Positions 17,209 through 25,335 of a stretch of 64,000 nucleotides of DNA are shown piece by piece. The position numbers and the translations under genes were made by a program. The notes under the pieces were generated by a model. It did no database searches and had not been told where the DNA came from. It saw only the letters and a list, made by a program, of their open reading frames with translations. Each line of letters starts with the position of its first letter. Within the stretch, counting starts at the first letter, position 1. Origin of the DNA: CADEEL01 sp050246475 (GTDB taxonomy: Bacteria > Pseudomonadota > Alphaproteobacteria > Caulobacterales > Aquidulcibacteraceae); contig JBFWVZ010000002.1 in assembly GCA_050246475.1 (NCBI GenBank), forward strand, positions 248,001 to 312,000, given 5' to 3'.

Positions 17209-17661
17209 TCATGCCGCGCCGGCCAGTTGCGTGGTCTGGTGGCGCACCGGTTCGTCGCGCATGACGATCATTGCGGTTTCGATCTCGCGGCGAAACGCTA
17301 GCGGGCGTGCAATGGCCGGCGTTTCAAGGCTGTCGTCCCCCGTGCCATGAACCGTAATGCAGCCATAGCCCAGCATGCGCCCGAGCATGCTTTGCTCCAG
17401 CCCCACCGCTTCGACCGTGGACAATTCGATATCAATCACATGACGCGTGAAGAGGCCCGTCTTTCGGATCACTCGACGACTCGTCACGGCTATCTCCGTC
17501 GAGAGGAGGCGGGCAGCCTCTTTCACAAAGAAGTAGACTCCCCACAGAACAATTCCCAACAGAACGAGCGCCGCCCACGCACGCAACCAAGCGAACCGGT
17601 GCAGTCGCGCGTGCGCCACAATGCGCTCGCCCGGCGCCAGTGTCTTTTCGACGTAGCGCAT
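17209..17661 (-). CDS. bacterial PH-domain membrane protein (YdbT/bPH2 type)
   Basis: A 150-residue membrane protein: a hydrophobic segment WAALVLLGIVLWGVYFFV (about residues 30-47) followed by a bacterial pleckstrin-homology domain with EIAVTSRRVIRKTGLFTRHV, a beta-strand pattern and a conserved GCITVHGTG. The start at 17661 begins the conserved part; the longer open frame to 17709 would overlap the upstream gene. Such proteins are common small membrane-associated factors without a defined role. It lies one base after the phasin-like gene, so translation is probably coupled. Confidence 0.8.
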   Translation of the reverse strand: MRYVEKTLAPGERIVAHARLHRFAWLRAWAALVLLGIVLWGVYFFVKEAARLLSTEIAVTSRRVIRKTGLFTRHVIDIELSTVEAVGLEQSMLGRMLGYGCITVHGTGDDSLETPAIARPLAFRREIETAMIVMRDEPVRHQTTQLAGAA

Positions 17662-17662
17662 C

Positions 17663-17959
17663 TCACTCAGCCGGTTGAGCGGGCGTCTTGCGCGGGCGTC
17701 GCGGCGCATCGTTCGGAAGCAACGCCCTCCAAACTGCCGGAATCACGCCATTGGACGCATCCTCCAGCTGCGCGCGCATTTGGTTGAGCACGGCATCCTG
17801 TTCGCTGCGGAACGCGATGAGTGCCGCATCGTGGGCGCTGCGCCAGACGCGGAAACCGGCTTCCATTGATGCAAAACCAATCGCTGCAGCGCGCCGCCAC
17901 GCCTCCACCCCATAATCCAATTCGGCGAGGTCGGCTGAGCGTTTCGCACCTGCAGTCAT
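17663..17959 (-). CDS. small phasin-like helical protein
   Basis: A 98-residue protein, nearly all amphipathic helix in its first 75 residues (ELDYGVEAWRRAAAIGFAS, FRSEQDAVLNQMRAQLED) with a basic Pro-rich tail. The composition and short length recall phasin-like granule-associated proteins, but I see no diagnostic motif. AGGAGG is placed seven bases before the ATG. It heads a three-gene unit and has a perfect FNR/FixK-type palindrome about 48 bases upstream, shared with the divergent gene at 18091. Confidence 0.65.
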   Translation of the reverse strand: MTAGAKRSADLAELDYGVEAWRRAAAIGFASMEAGFRVWRSAHDAALIAFRSEQDAVLNQMRAQLEDASNGVIPAVWRALLPNDAPRRPRKTPAQPAE

Positions 17960-18006
17960 GGTAGCCTCCTAAAGTTCAAGAAGGAACCTAGCGAGCGAAC
18001 TGCGCC

Positions 18007-18020
18007 TTGATGCGAATCAA
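18007..18020. promoter_or_regulatory. perfect FNR/FixK box between divergent units
   Basis: TTGATGCGAATCAA matches the full TTGAT-N4-ATCAA consensus on both strands. It is 48 bases from the phasin-like start on the left and 71 bases before the membrane-protein start at 18091 on the right, so it can serve both the phasin-like/PH/META unit and the membrane protein/SDR unit. Confidence 0.7.
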
Positions 18021-18090
18021 ATTGCAGTAGGCCGCGCATCATTTGCGCTGCCTCAATGCCTCTCGGTGAACCGCGAGGCTACCTAGGCAT

Positions 18091-18480
18091 ATGATCTTGC
18101 GCGCCACCGCTCTTGGCCTCCTCGTCTGCCTGCTGGAACTCGCGGCTCTTCGGTTCTTTGGCGCATTATTCTTCGTTCCATCTTGGGCCCAGACGGCTTG
18201 GGCGTTTGCGCTCAACGCAGCTGGCACGGTGCTTGTCACCATGCTCGTCCTGCGTGTCTTGCGAGAGGCGCCGGGTGACGAAGCCGAGGCGGCCGTCGCT
18301 TTTTCGATGCCTGGCATGATCCTGGGCGCCCTCACGCTCACCGGATATGCGACAGCTTTCCCCGATCTTGATCCCGTGCTGGACGGCGCGCTGGGGGCGC
18401 ACTTCCTTGTCCAGGCCGCTGCTGCGGTCGTGACAGGTCTGTTTTTCACACGCCTTGCGCCGCAAGACGAACGTCTCTGA
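18091..18480 (+). CDS. small four-helix integral membrane protein
   Basis: A 129-residue hydrophobic protein with four predicted transmembrane segments (about residues 5-26, 36-58, 70-90, 104-122) and short polar links. The pattern resembles the DUF5367 family, but I cannot confirm it by eye. It is followed after 11 bases by an SDR gene, so the two are likely cotranscribed from the promoter carrying the box at 18007. Confidence 0.65.
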   Translation: MILRATALGLLVCLLELAALRFFGALFFVPSWAQTAWAFALNAAGTVLVTMLVLRVLREAPGDEAEAAVAFSMPGMILGALTLTGYATAFPDLDPVLDGALGAHFLVQAAAAVVTGLFFTRLAPQDERL

Positions 18481-18491
18481 AGGAGCCTGCA

Positions 18492-19247
18492 ATGCGCCTC
18501 CCCGGAAAGGTCGCCATTATAACCGGGGCGGCAATGGGCATCGGCGCGGCAACCGCGCTGCGCATGGCCGAAGAAGGCGCTGCGATCGCACTGCTCGACT
18601 TGCACGATGCGGAGGGTGAAGCGCTTGCCCGGAGGATCGGCGCGCGGGGACGCTACTGGCGCTGCGACGTTTCAAAGGAAGCCGACGTGTCGCGCGTTTT
18701 TGGAGAGGTTGAGCGCACCTTCGGGCACATTGACGTCCTGGTGAACAACGCCGGTGTGTCGGGGGCGAACAAGCCGACCCACGAGGTGACAGAGGCCGAA
18801 TGGGAGTACGTGCAGGCCATCAATGTCAAAGGCGTCTTTCTCTGCACCAAGCACGCGGTACCCGCGATGAAGCGCGCGGGCGGAGGCGCAATCATAAACC
18901 TGTCCTCCATCTACGGGCTTGTCGGCGCGCCGGACGTGCCGCCCTATCATGCCTCAAAGGGCGCCGTGCGCCTGATGACCAAGACTGATGCGCTCATCTA
19001 CGCGCCCGACAAGATCCGCGTGAACTCCATCCATCCAGGCTTCATATGGACGCCGATGGTTGAGGCGCACCTTAGGTCGGCGGGCGACGTTGAAGAGGGT
19101 AAGGCGGCGACGGCCGCCCTTCACCCGCTCGGACACATCGGCGAAGCGGACGACATCGCTTGGGGCGCCATTTATCTCGCGTCCGATCAGGCGAAGTTTG
19201 TGACCGGCGCAGAACTCGTCATCGACGGCGGCTACACCGCTCGATAG
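18492..19247 (+). CDS. short-chain dehydrogenase/reductase
   Basis: A 251-residue classical SDR with the NAD(P)-binding motif TGAAMGIG (residues 12-19), an acidic residue after beta-2 (LLDLHDAEG) that favours NAD, NNAG, catalytic Ser in LSSIYG, and Y-x3-K in YHASKGA. The C-terminal ITGAELV-type end of the family appears as VTGAELVIDGGYTAR. It is likely a 3-oxoacyl reductase or secondary alcohol dehydrogenase; the substrate is unknown. AAGGAG precedes the ATG. Confidence 0.88.
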   Translation: MRLPGKVAIITGAAMGIGAATALRMAEEGAAIALLDLHDAEGEALARRIGARGRYWRCDVSKEADVSRVFGEVERTFGHIDVLVNNAGVSGANKPTHEVTEAEWEYVQAINVKGVFLCTKHAVPAMKRAGGGAIINLSSIYGLVGAPDVPPYHASKGAVRLMTKTDALIYAPDKIRVNSIHPGFIWTPMVEAHLRSAGDVEEGKAATAALHPLGHIGEADDIAWGAIYLASDQAKFVTGAELVIDGGYTAR

Positions 19248-19368
19248 GCCTGGGAAGGTCAGCGACTTGCCGAGGAAAACGGTCACACTCGAGATTCCCA
19301 GGGCGATCCTCATTCACTCGCGCAAGAGATAAGGGTGTTCGCTTCCGGCATGGAATAGGATTGTCCCT

Positions 19369-19662
19369 ATGGAGAATGTTGTTGGCAGGCGATTGGCGTT
19401 GCTCGCTGGCTGGGGCGCCGTGCTCTTCTATTTGCTGGATTCGCGGAGCGCCATCAGTGCGGCGCACACCCCGACTTTCTTCCTACTTGGCGTGTTGCTG
19501 GGGCCGTTTTGCGCGTGGGGAGCAATGTTCGCGGCTGACTACGAAGAGCCCAGTGCACGGAAGACCAAGCTCTCTCGCGCACTTGAACTGCTTTCTGCGG
19601 CAGCACTGGCTTTCTTCCTAGTTGCGTTCGCTCTCAGCTGGATCGGTGTCCCTGGCCTTTGA
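19369..19662 (+). CDS. small membrane protein, unknown
   Basis: A 97-residue protein with three probable transmembrane helices (about residues 8-22, 34-55 and 73-92) separated by short polar loops. No family is recognised. An AGGA sequence lies about eight bases before the ATG. It stands alone between the SDR and ompW genes on the same strand, and no FNR-type box is seen before it. An inverted repeat (CCTGGGAA at 19249 and TTCCCAGG at 19295) lies between the SDR gene and this one. Confidence 0.5.
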   Translation: MENVVGRRLALLAGWGAVLFYLLDSRSAISAAHTPTFFLLGVLLGPFCAWGAMFAADYEEPSARKTKLSRALELLSAAALAFFLVAFALSWIGVPGL

Positions 19663-19787
19663 CGAGCGTGCTCAACACGAACCCGACTCCTAGGCAGCGC
19701 GATTCCGTCGCGAGAGACGCAGCGGCGCGCCCGCGTCCGGCGGCGCCTACGATACCGCTCAGCCGATGTTTCTCAGCCCAAACGGGT

Positions 19788-19829
19788 TTGATCTGCGTCA
19801 AGTCCAATCGGTGACGGTCGAGTCATCAT
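19788..19829 (+). promoter_or_regulatory. FNR/FixK-type box and -10 of ompW
   Basis: TTGATCTGCGTCAA at 19788-19801 matches TTGA-N6-TCAA. CATCAT at 19824-19829 is a fair -10, which puts the box centre at about -41.5. E. coli ompW is an FNR-controlled gene, so this pairing has a known precedent. Confidence 0.6.
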
Positions 19830-19862
19830 TCACTTCGCGTTCCAAGATTGCGGGGTGAAACG

Positions 19863-20501
19863 ATGATCAAGGTTCAAGCGGCCGCGCTGGCGGTCATGGC
19901 GATTGCGTTCGCCGCGCCTGCGGAGGCGCGCGTGCTCGATCATATTCAGCTCAACCTGGGCGTCAGCCTCATCGCGCCGGAAGAAGGCGCTGACATCTCG
20001 ACGATTGGCGGCGACGCTGACATCTCCGATGAAGTCGTCCCGACGATTGGCGTTGAGTACTTCTTCAATGACAATGTCTCAGCGGAGCTCATGTGCTGCA
20101 TGGCGCGCCACGATGTGGCCGCGGTGAACACCAATCTCCCGGGTAGTGTCGATCTCGGCGAAGTCTCGCACTTTCCGCCAACGCTCACGCTCAAATATCA
20201 TTGGACAGAGTTTGGCGCGTTCCAGCCCTATGTCGGCGCGGGCGTGAACTACACGCACTTCTTCGACGCTGAATTGCCGGCGGGCGGCGCCGTAACCGGC
20301 ATCGACTACGAGGACTCATTCGGCGCCGCGTTGCAAGCTGGCTTCGATTATCGTGTGAACGAGCGCTGGAGCGCGCATTTCGACGTGCGGCGCATCTGGA
20401 TCAACACGGACGCCACGATCGATGCGCTCGGCACCACGATCAATGCGGACGTTGACATCAACCCATGGGTCGTGACGGCGGGGATCGGGCTCCGGTTCTA
20501 A
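19863..20501 (+). CDS. ompW: OmpW-family outer membrane protein
   Basis: A 212-residue eight-stranded outer membrane barrel. A signal peptide (MIKVQAAALAVMAIAFAAPAEA) precedes a mature chain with the OmpW pattern: PTIGVEYFFNDNVSAEL, FPPTLTLKYHW, FQPYVGAGVNYTHFF and the C-terminal strand VVTAGIGLRF ending in Phe. OmpW forms a narrow channel for small hydrophobic molecules. The start at 19863 is chosen for the signal peptide and the upstream GGGGTGA. A strong terminator follows. Two adjacent cysteines (AELMCCMAR) are unusual for an outer membrane barrel. Confidence 0.92.
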   Translation: MIKVQAAALAVMAIAFAAPAEARVLDHIQLNLGVSLIAPEEGADISTIGGDADISDEVVPTIGVEYFFNDNVSAELMCCMARHDVAAVNTNLPGSVDLGEVSHFPPTLTLKYHWTEFGAFQPYVGAGVNYTHFFDAELPAGGAVTGIDYEDSFGAALQAGFDYRVNERWSAHFDVRRIWINTDATIDALGTTINADVDINPWVVTAGIGLRF

Positions 20502-20524
20502 AACCGATCTCCGCTGTTGGACGG

Positions 20525-20566
20525 GCGGCGGTGCGGAGGCGACTCCGCGCCGCCGCATCGGCTTTT
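20525..20566 (+). terminator. rho-independent terminator after ompW
   Basis: A 14-base stem (20525-20538 with 20543-20556, one wobble) closes on a GCGA loop and is followed within six bases by four T residues. Confidence 0.75.
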
Positions 20567-20690
20567 GGGGCTCCAGTTTGAAAAGTTCTCGCTAACCGCG
20601 CCGATCGCTCGCAGTGAGGTTCTTCGATCAATCGTGGCAACCATAACATGGGTGCCCCTGAGCGCCGTCGCAATCCGGTACCTCGCAAGG

Positions 20691-21116
20691 TCAGGTCAAC
20701 GCCGAAAGCAAAGTCTTCGTGTCAGCACTCACATAGTCACCGACGATCTCGCGCGTCACTCTCGCTTTCAGTTTCGATGATGCGCGCTCTCGAAAGGCCC
20801 CAAGCGCACGCGGTCCCGCCGCAACGATCAGGCGCTGAAACGCCCGTGTCGCAGCTCGAGTCTCAAGGTGCGCGGTGATCTGAGCAACGAAAGCGTCCTC
20901 TAGATTGCGTTCGGCATCCGTGCGCGGTTCGGGCGCGCCGCGGTGCGTGCTGGCGCTCGAATAGACCGTGTCGGCTGGCGCCCCGAAGTGCGGCTTGTGG
21001 GGTCCGTTGCGCGCTTCCTCGGTAAGCTCCAACAACTCGCGTGCCCCGGCGCGATAGTGAAAGACGCGACACGCCGCGCCGTCGAACGCGGCGACCCAGG
21101 TGATGTCTGACGCCAT
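20691..21116 (-). CDS. host-attachment family protein (Host_attach/baeRF-like)
   Basis: A 141-residue protein matching the family annotated as required for attachment to host cells. It has an N-terminal ITWVAAFDGAACRVFHY strand-loop, a polar middle with an Asp-rich segment, and a C-terminal RLIVAAGPRALGAFRERAS block typical of the release-factor-like/host-attachment fold. The family name comes from Agrobacterium; the biochemical role is open, and the fold resembles ribosome-associated eRF1 domains. It is divergent from the diiron gene and shares a perfect FNR-type box 87 bases upstream. Confidence 0.78.
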   Translation of the reverse strand: MASDITWVAAFDGAACRVFHYRAGARELLELTEEARNGPHKPHFGAPADTVYSSASTHRGAPEPRTDAERNLEDAFVAQITAHLETRAATRAFQRLIVAAGPRALGAFRERASSKLKARVTREIVGDYVSADTKTLLSALT

Positions 21117-21202
21117 TGTGCCTCCATTCCTTCATCCCTTCGATGATGCAAGCGAGACGTATGCGCATTGCGGCCTGTCAAAGCTGCGCTCTCTTCGCTG
21201 AC

Positions 21203-21216
21203 TTGATCCAGATCAA
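21203..21216. promoter_or_regulatory. perfect FNR/FixK box between host-attachment and diiron genes
   Basis: TTGATCCAGATCAA is a full match to TTGAT-N4-ATCAA. It is 75 bases before the diiron gene and 87 bases before the divergent gene. An AAAGAT hexamer at 21238-21243 could be the rightward -10, giving class II spacing. Confidence 0.7.
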
Positions 21217-21290
21217 GGTCCCTTCAAGGCGTCCGCAAAAGATGACGGCGGCGTCAAGTTCGGTTTCCGACTGCGCCAGGGAGGCCCACC

Positions 21291-22409
21291 ATGCGCGTCA
21301 CGCTCGTCAATCGCCCGCCGCAACAGGTGCAGACGTTCGACAATGAATTGACCCATCAGCTCGCACCGGAAGACGTTGAAGTCGTTCGGGAAATCTTCAA
21401 CACGCCGCTCACGGGTTCGTACAATTGGGACTACGAGGCCGCCAACGCGAAGATCAGGCGCCTCTACGAACTGGGCAAGCAATTCAACTGGAACGCCGAG
21501 CTCGATGTCGATTGGAGCGTCCCCTTTCCGCGCACGGAATCGCCGGACGGAACAGGCCACAACGCATTCGCCGGTCATCCCATTTATGAGGGACTGACGC
21601 CGGATCAGAAAATGGAGTTCGCGTGGCGCAGCTTGGCGCAGACTCTTTCGCAATTTATGCATGGCGAGCAGGGCGCATTGCTCGTCGCTTCTCAACTCGT
21701 TTCCTGCGCGCCAACCTACGACGCCAAACTCTACGCGGCGTCACAGACGTTCGATGAAGCGCGCCACGTCGAGGTGTTTCATCGCTATCTGCAGGAACGC
21801 TGCAAGGTCATTTACCCGATCAACGCCAACCTGAAACTCTTGCTGGACAAGATCCTCACCGACGCGCGCTGGGATCTCAAATTCATCGGCATGCAGGTGC
21901 TCATTGAAGGCTTGGCGCTCGCAGCCTTCCAGACAATCCATCAAACGACGCGCGATCCATTGCTGCGGCAAGTGGTCGAGCTCGTCATGCGCGATGAGGG
22001 CCGCCACGTCGCCTTCGGCGTCAACTATCTCGAGGATTGGATCCGCGCGCTGCCTGAGAACGAGATCGAAGAGCGGGCGCAATTCGCCTACGAGGCCTGC
22101 GCCATCATGCGTGAGCGCCTCTTTTCGACGACAGTCGCTGAAGAGTTCGGCTTCGACGCGGCAGAAGCGCGCGCCATTTCCATCGACAGCGAAGGCGGGC
22201 GCGCGTTTCGCAACTTCCTGTTTGAACGCATGATCCCCAATCTAAAGCGCGTCGGCCTTCTTACAGAGAAGGTGCGCCCGAAATTCGAGGCGCTCGGCGT
22301 GCTCCAATACGAGAACTTGGCCCATGACGGCATGATCGATTGGGCCAATCTGGAACGGCCTCTGCCCACGAAGGAGAACCTCGAGGCCGCACGCGTCGCC
22401 GCCGAATAG
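21291..22409 (+). CDS. ferritin-like diiron carboxylate protein
   Basis: A 372-residue soluble helical protein. It carries a complete four-helix diiron ligand set: Glu in HGEQGALL (about residue 124), E-x2-H in FDEARHVEV (about 153), Glu in LIEGLALAA (about 206) and E-x2-H in RDEGRHVAF (about 236). This is the pattern of the ribonucleotide-reductase-R2-like/diiron oxygenase superfamily. It is too long for a ferritin, and I cannot assign it to NrdB, AurF or R2lox. A tyrosine or oxygen-activating role is possible but unproven. It has a perfect FNR-type site upstream and a strong hairpin downstream. Confidence 0.83.
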   Translation: MRVTLVNRPPQQVQTFDNELTHQLAPEDVEVVREIFNTPLTGSYNWDYEAANAKIRRLYELGKQFNWNAELDVDWSVPFPRTESPDGTGHNAFAGHPIYEGLTPDQKMEFAWRSLAQTLSQFMHGEQGALLVASQLVSCAPTYDAKLYAASQTFDEARHVEVFHRYLQERCKVIYPINANLKLLLDKILTDARWDLKFIGMQVLIEGLALAAFQTIHQTTRDPLLRQVVELVMRDEGRHVAFGVNYLEDWIRALPENEIEERAQFAYEACAIMRERLFSTTVAEEFGFDAAEARAISIDSEGGRAFRNFLFERMIPNLKRVGLLTEKVRPKFEALGVLQYENLAHDGMIDWANLERPLPTKENLEAARVAAE

Positions 22410-22429
22410 CGCTGAGTGACGACGCTGTG

Positions 22430-22470
22430 GACGGCGCGCCGGATTGTCCCCCATCCCTCGGCGCGCCGTC
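22430..22470 (+). terminator. 12-bp perfect inverted repeat after the diiron gene
   Basis: GACGGCGCGCCG at 22430-22441 pairs perfectly with 22459-22470 across a 17-base loop and is followed by ACTCTTTC. It lies between convergent genes and is a likely terminator. The rest of the 286-base gap to the anti-sigma gene shows no gene. Confidence 0.6.
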
Positions 22471-22695
22471 ACTCTTTCAAGATAACGGCGCGTCGCGGTG
22501 CGTGACGACGACAACCACGTCCGACAAATCCCATCACCGGACATTTGTGCGGAACGGTAGGACGCGTCCCGATAGCAGACGTTCTGACTGCACCCGCTCG
22601 TCACAGGGGCCAAAAGCGGCAGGCGGATCGCACACTCACGGCGTCCCAATGCGGGGGTGGCGGAGCGCTGCGGCGGTCAGTCGGCCTCTTCCCTC

Positions 22696-23400
22696 TCAGC
22701 GCCAGCCGGCGTCGCGCGCGCGGCGCTCGGCTTCAGCGTCGAAGGTTTCGCCTTCGATCATTGCATCCGCGGCGGAGAGAACGCTGGCGGGAATGTCGGT
22801 CGAGGCAGTGCGGACGTCTCCCGCTTGCGCGCGGTGCGCGACCGCCGTTTCGACACGCCAAGCATCGCCTTCGCGGCAGGCGAGGCCGGCGATCTCGCGT
22901 GCGTTGAATGTGCGGCAGTGCTGACCATCGCGTGCGCGGAACGTCAGCCCGATCGAGACGCCGCCTTGCGCGCCATCGGCGGCGAGTTGCTGATCGAGTG
23001 CGCGTGCGAGGGCGCCGCGCGCCTCCATCTGCGAGCCGCGCGATTCAATGAGCGGCGGATTGGCGTTGAGCGCGCCGAACCCGATGATCAATCCGCCCGC
23101 CAGCGAAGCGGCCATCGCGCCCCACTCGCGCACGCCCCATCCCGAAGTGCGGCGCTCCCGCGCGCGCTGAAAGTTCACGACGTTCGACGGCGCTTCGCTG
23201 CGCGCGGCCTGCGTGAGGCGCTCAGGCACAGGCGCGTCTGCGATTGGATCGTATGTGCGCGAGAGCATGGCGCGCAGCGCGCGCTCCTTGGCGACACGCG
23301 CGGCCAACGCGGGATCGCGCGCCAGAGCCGCCTCCATCTCGGCCGCTTCGGTGGGCGGAAGCTCGCCATCGACATAAGCGAGGATGCGCTCCTCATTCAT
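22696..23400 (-). CDS. anti-sigma factor, transmembrane (zinc-finger-less ASD)
   Basis: A 234-residue protein that should hold the adjacent ECF sigma factor at the membrane. The N-terminal anti-sigma domain (NEERILAYVDGELPPTEAAE, about residues 2-21) is followed by helical segments, one transmembrane helix near residue 95 (MAASLAGGLIIGFGALN) and a periplasmic C-terminal domain containing two Cys (HCRTF and LACREG). The H-x3-C-x2-C zinc motif of many anti-sigma factors is absent. The ATG at 23400 is preferred over the GTG at 23409. It overlaps or abuts the sigma gene stop, so translation is coupled. Confidence 0.82.
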   Translation of the reverse strand: MNEERILAYVDGELPPTEAAEMEAALARDPALAARVAKERALRAMLSRTYDPIADAPVPERLTQAARSEAPSNVVNFQRARERRTSGWGVREWGAMAASLAGGLIIGFGALNANPPLIESRGSQMEARGALARALDQQLAADGAQGGVSIGLTFRARDGQHCRTFNAREIAGLACREGDAWRVETAVAHRAQAGDVRTASTDIPASVLSAADAMIEGETFDAEAERRARDAGWR

Positions 23401-23405
23401 GGCCT

Positions 23406-23906
23406 TCACGCCTCCACGCTAAGCCGCGCCATGAGCGTCTCGCGTCCGCGCGCCAAACGGCTCGTGATTGTTCCGATCGGCACGCCGAGCACATCGGCCG
23501 CCTCGCGGTATGAAAGGCCCTCGACGCACACCAGGCCGATCGCTTCGCGCTGCTCTTCCGGCAATTGCTGCATGGCGTCTTCGACCGCGCGCATTTCGAG
23601 CCTCGTCTCCATCTCCTCGGCGCCGCCGCCGCCCACAAACTCACCTTCCTCAGCTGGGGCGAACAGGCGCCCCCTCCGCTGCCGCGCCCGGACCTCGTCG
23701 ATCCAGGCGTTGCGAACTATCCGATAAAGCCAGCTCGCCAATTGGGTGCCGGGCTCGAACTGGCCGAGCCGCGTCAGCGCCCGCTCCAGCGCGAGCTGGA
23801 CCAGGTCGTCTGCGTCCGCCTCGCTCCCCGCCAGAGTCCGCGCGAAGCGGCGCAAGCGGGGGATAAGACTGACGATTTCATCCCGAATGGCGGATGCTTC
23901 CGACAT
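23406..23906 (-). CDS. ECF RNA polymerase sigma factor
   Basis: A 166-residue ECF sigma factor. Region 2 is at residues 10-75 (ADDLVQLALERALTRL, then SWLYRIVRNAWIDEVRARQ) and region 4 at about 108-160 (LPEEQREAIGLVCVEGLSY, REAADVLGVPIGTITSRLAR). A short Gly/Glu-rich linker separates them. It is paired with the anti-sigma gene and divergent from a subtilisin-like protease. This suggests that the protease is a target or part of the signal pathway, but no clear ECF promoter is visible between them. Confidence 0.92.
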   Translation of the reverse strand: MSEASAIRDEIVSLIPRLRRFARTLAGSEADADDLVQLALERALTRLGQFEPGTQLASWLYRIVRNAWIDEVRARQRRGRLFAPAEEGEFVGGGGAEEMETRLEMRAVEDAMQQLPEEQREAIGLVCVEGLSYREAADVLGVPIGTITSRLARGRETLMARLSVEA

Positions 23907-23998
23907 CGTCGCTTCTTTAACGCCCCCGGCGGGCTATTTCTTCCATGGCCTAAGGAAGAAAATGATCCCAGCGCGCGTTTGTGGGGCGGAGACCTGAT

Positions 23999-25231
23999 TT
24001 GAGAGCTTTGTTCGCCTGCCTGCTGCTTGCGCTCGCCGCCCTCGCCTCACCGGCGTTGGCGCAGCTGCCGGGCGTGCAACTGCCAACGCTGCCGGCGGCG
24101 GTTCCAGGCGTAATCGACGAGACGCGCGATACGCTGCGCACGACGACGCGGGAGCTGACGCGCGTGCGGCGCGATCTGGTGCGCGGGCTTCTGCGGCGCC
24201 ACCGCGCCGAGCTGGAGCGCGATCCGCAAGGCGCGCCAATCCGGCGCGGCGAAATCCTGGCTTGGGCGCCGAGCGAAGCCGCGCTTGCTGAGGCGCAGCG
24301 CGCCGGTTTCCGCGTCGTGCGGCGGGACGAGCTCGAAGGGCTCGACGTTGCGCTCTATGTGCTGGCGCCGCCGGAGCGGCTCTCGACGCGGCGGGGATTG
24401 GAGGCGCTCCGCGCACTCGATCCCGAGGGCGCATACGATTTCAACCATCTCTACCAGCAATCCGGCCAATCGAACGCACCGGGCGGGCGTGGGCCGCCGG
24501 CGGGGGACGGCGTGCGCGTGGGGCTGATCGATGGCGGGGTGGATGAAGGCCATCCCGCCTTTTCCGGCGCGCGCATCACGGCGCGCGGCTTTTACGGCAA
24601 CGCACGGGCGAGCCCGCACGGCACCGCGGTCGCATCGCTGCTGATTGGGCGCGGCGCGGGGCTTTCGAGCGCCGCGCCGGGCGCGCATTTGTATGCCGCC
24701 GACGTCTATTGCGGCAGCGAGATCGGCGGCGGCGCAGATTCGGTTGCGCAGGCGCTGGCGTGGATGGCGCGCGAGCGCGTGGGGGTCGTCAACATAAGCC
24801 TCGTCGGGCCCGCGAACCGCACGATCGAAGCGGCGGTGCGCGCCATGAATGCGCGCGGGCATCTGCTTGTCGCCGCCGTCGGCAATGACGGGCCGGCTGC
24901 GCCGGCGCTCTACCCCGCCTCGTATCCTGGCGTCGTGGGCGTCACCGGCGTCGATGGGCGGCGCGCGCTCATCGAGGCGGCCCGGGGAACGCAGGTGGAT
25001 TTCGCCGCGCAAGGCGCATCTTTGCGCGCGGCCGCGCCTGGCGGACGTTATTCATCCGTACGCGGCACGTCCTACGCGTCGCCGATTGTCGCAGGGATGT
25101 TGGCGCGCGAGCTGCCGTCGCCCAGCCTCGAAGGTGCGGCGCGTGCGCTTGAGCGTTTACGTGCCCGGGCCGCCGATCTTGGAGAGCGGGGCGCGGACCG
25201 CACTTTCGGCGCAGGGTTAATCAGCCTCTAG
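23999..25231 (+). CDS. subtilisin-like (S8) secreted serine protease
   Basis: An exported protease of about 410 residues. A signal peptide (FACLLLALAALASPALAQ) precedes an Arg-rich N-terminal region, perhaps a propeptide (to about residue 165), and an S8 domain with the triad Asp in GLIDGGVDEGH, His in SPHGTAVASLL and Ser in VRGTSYASPIVAGM, plus the oxyanion Asn in AAVGNDGPAAP. I prefer the TTG at 23999 (GGAG eight bases before); a GTG at 23981 is also open. Being divergent from an ECF sigma/anti-sigma pair suggests a cell-envelope stress link. Confidence 0.88.
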   Translation: MRALFACLLLALAALASPALAQLPGVQLPTLPAAVPGVIDETRDTLRTTTRELTRVRRDLVRGLLRRHRAELERDPQGAPIRRGEILAWAPSEAALAEAQRAGFRVVRRDELEGLDVALYVLAPPERLSTRRGLEALRALDPEGAYDFNHLYQQSGQSNAPGGRGPPAGDGVRVGLIDGGVDEGHPAFSGARITARGFYGNARASPHGTAVASLLIGRGAGLSSAAPGAHLYAADVYCGSEIGGGADSVAQALAWMARERVGVVNISLVGPANRTIEAAVRAMNARGHLLVAAVGNDGPAAPALYPASYPGVVGVTGVDGRRALIEAARGTQVDFAAQGASLRAAAPGGRYSSVRGTSYASPIVAGMLARELPSPSLEGAARALERLRARAADLGERGADRTFGAGLISL

Positions 25232-25335
25232 CTAACCTACAAAATTTTCATCGAACGGCGGGAATAATTTCCGGCCGTGCGTCGTTCTCACAAAGAGCCA
25301 AGGGAGAGCTTGGCATGAATTTGGAGGACGATGAG

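Noticed and set aside
22340..22924. Plus-strand open frame after the diiron gene
   Set aside because: It runs through a hairpin and into the antisense of the anti-sigma gene, and has no family or ribosome site.
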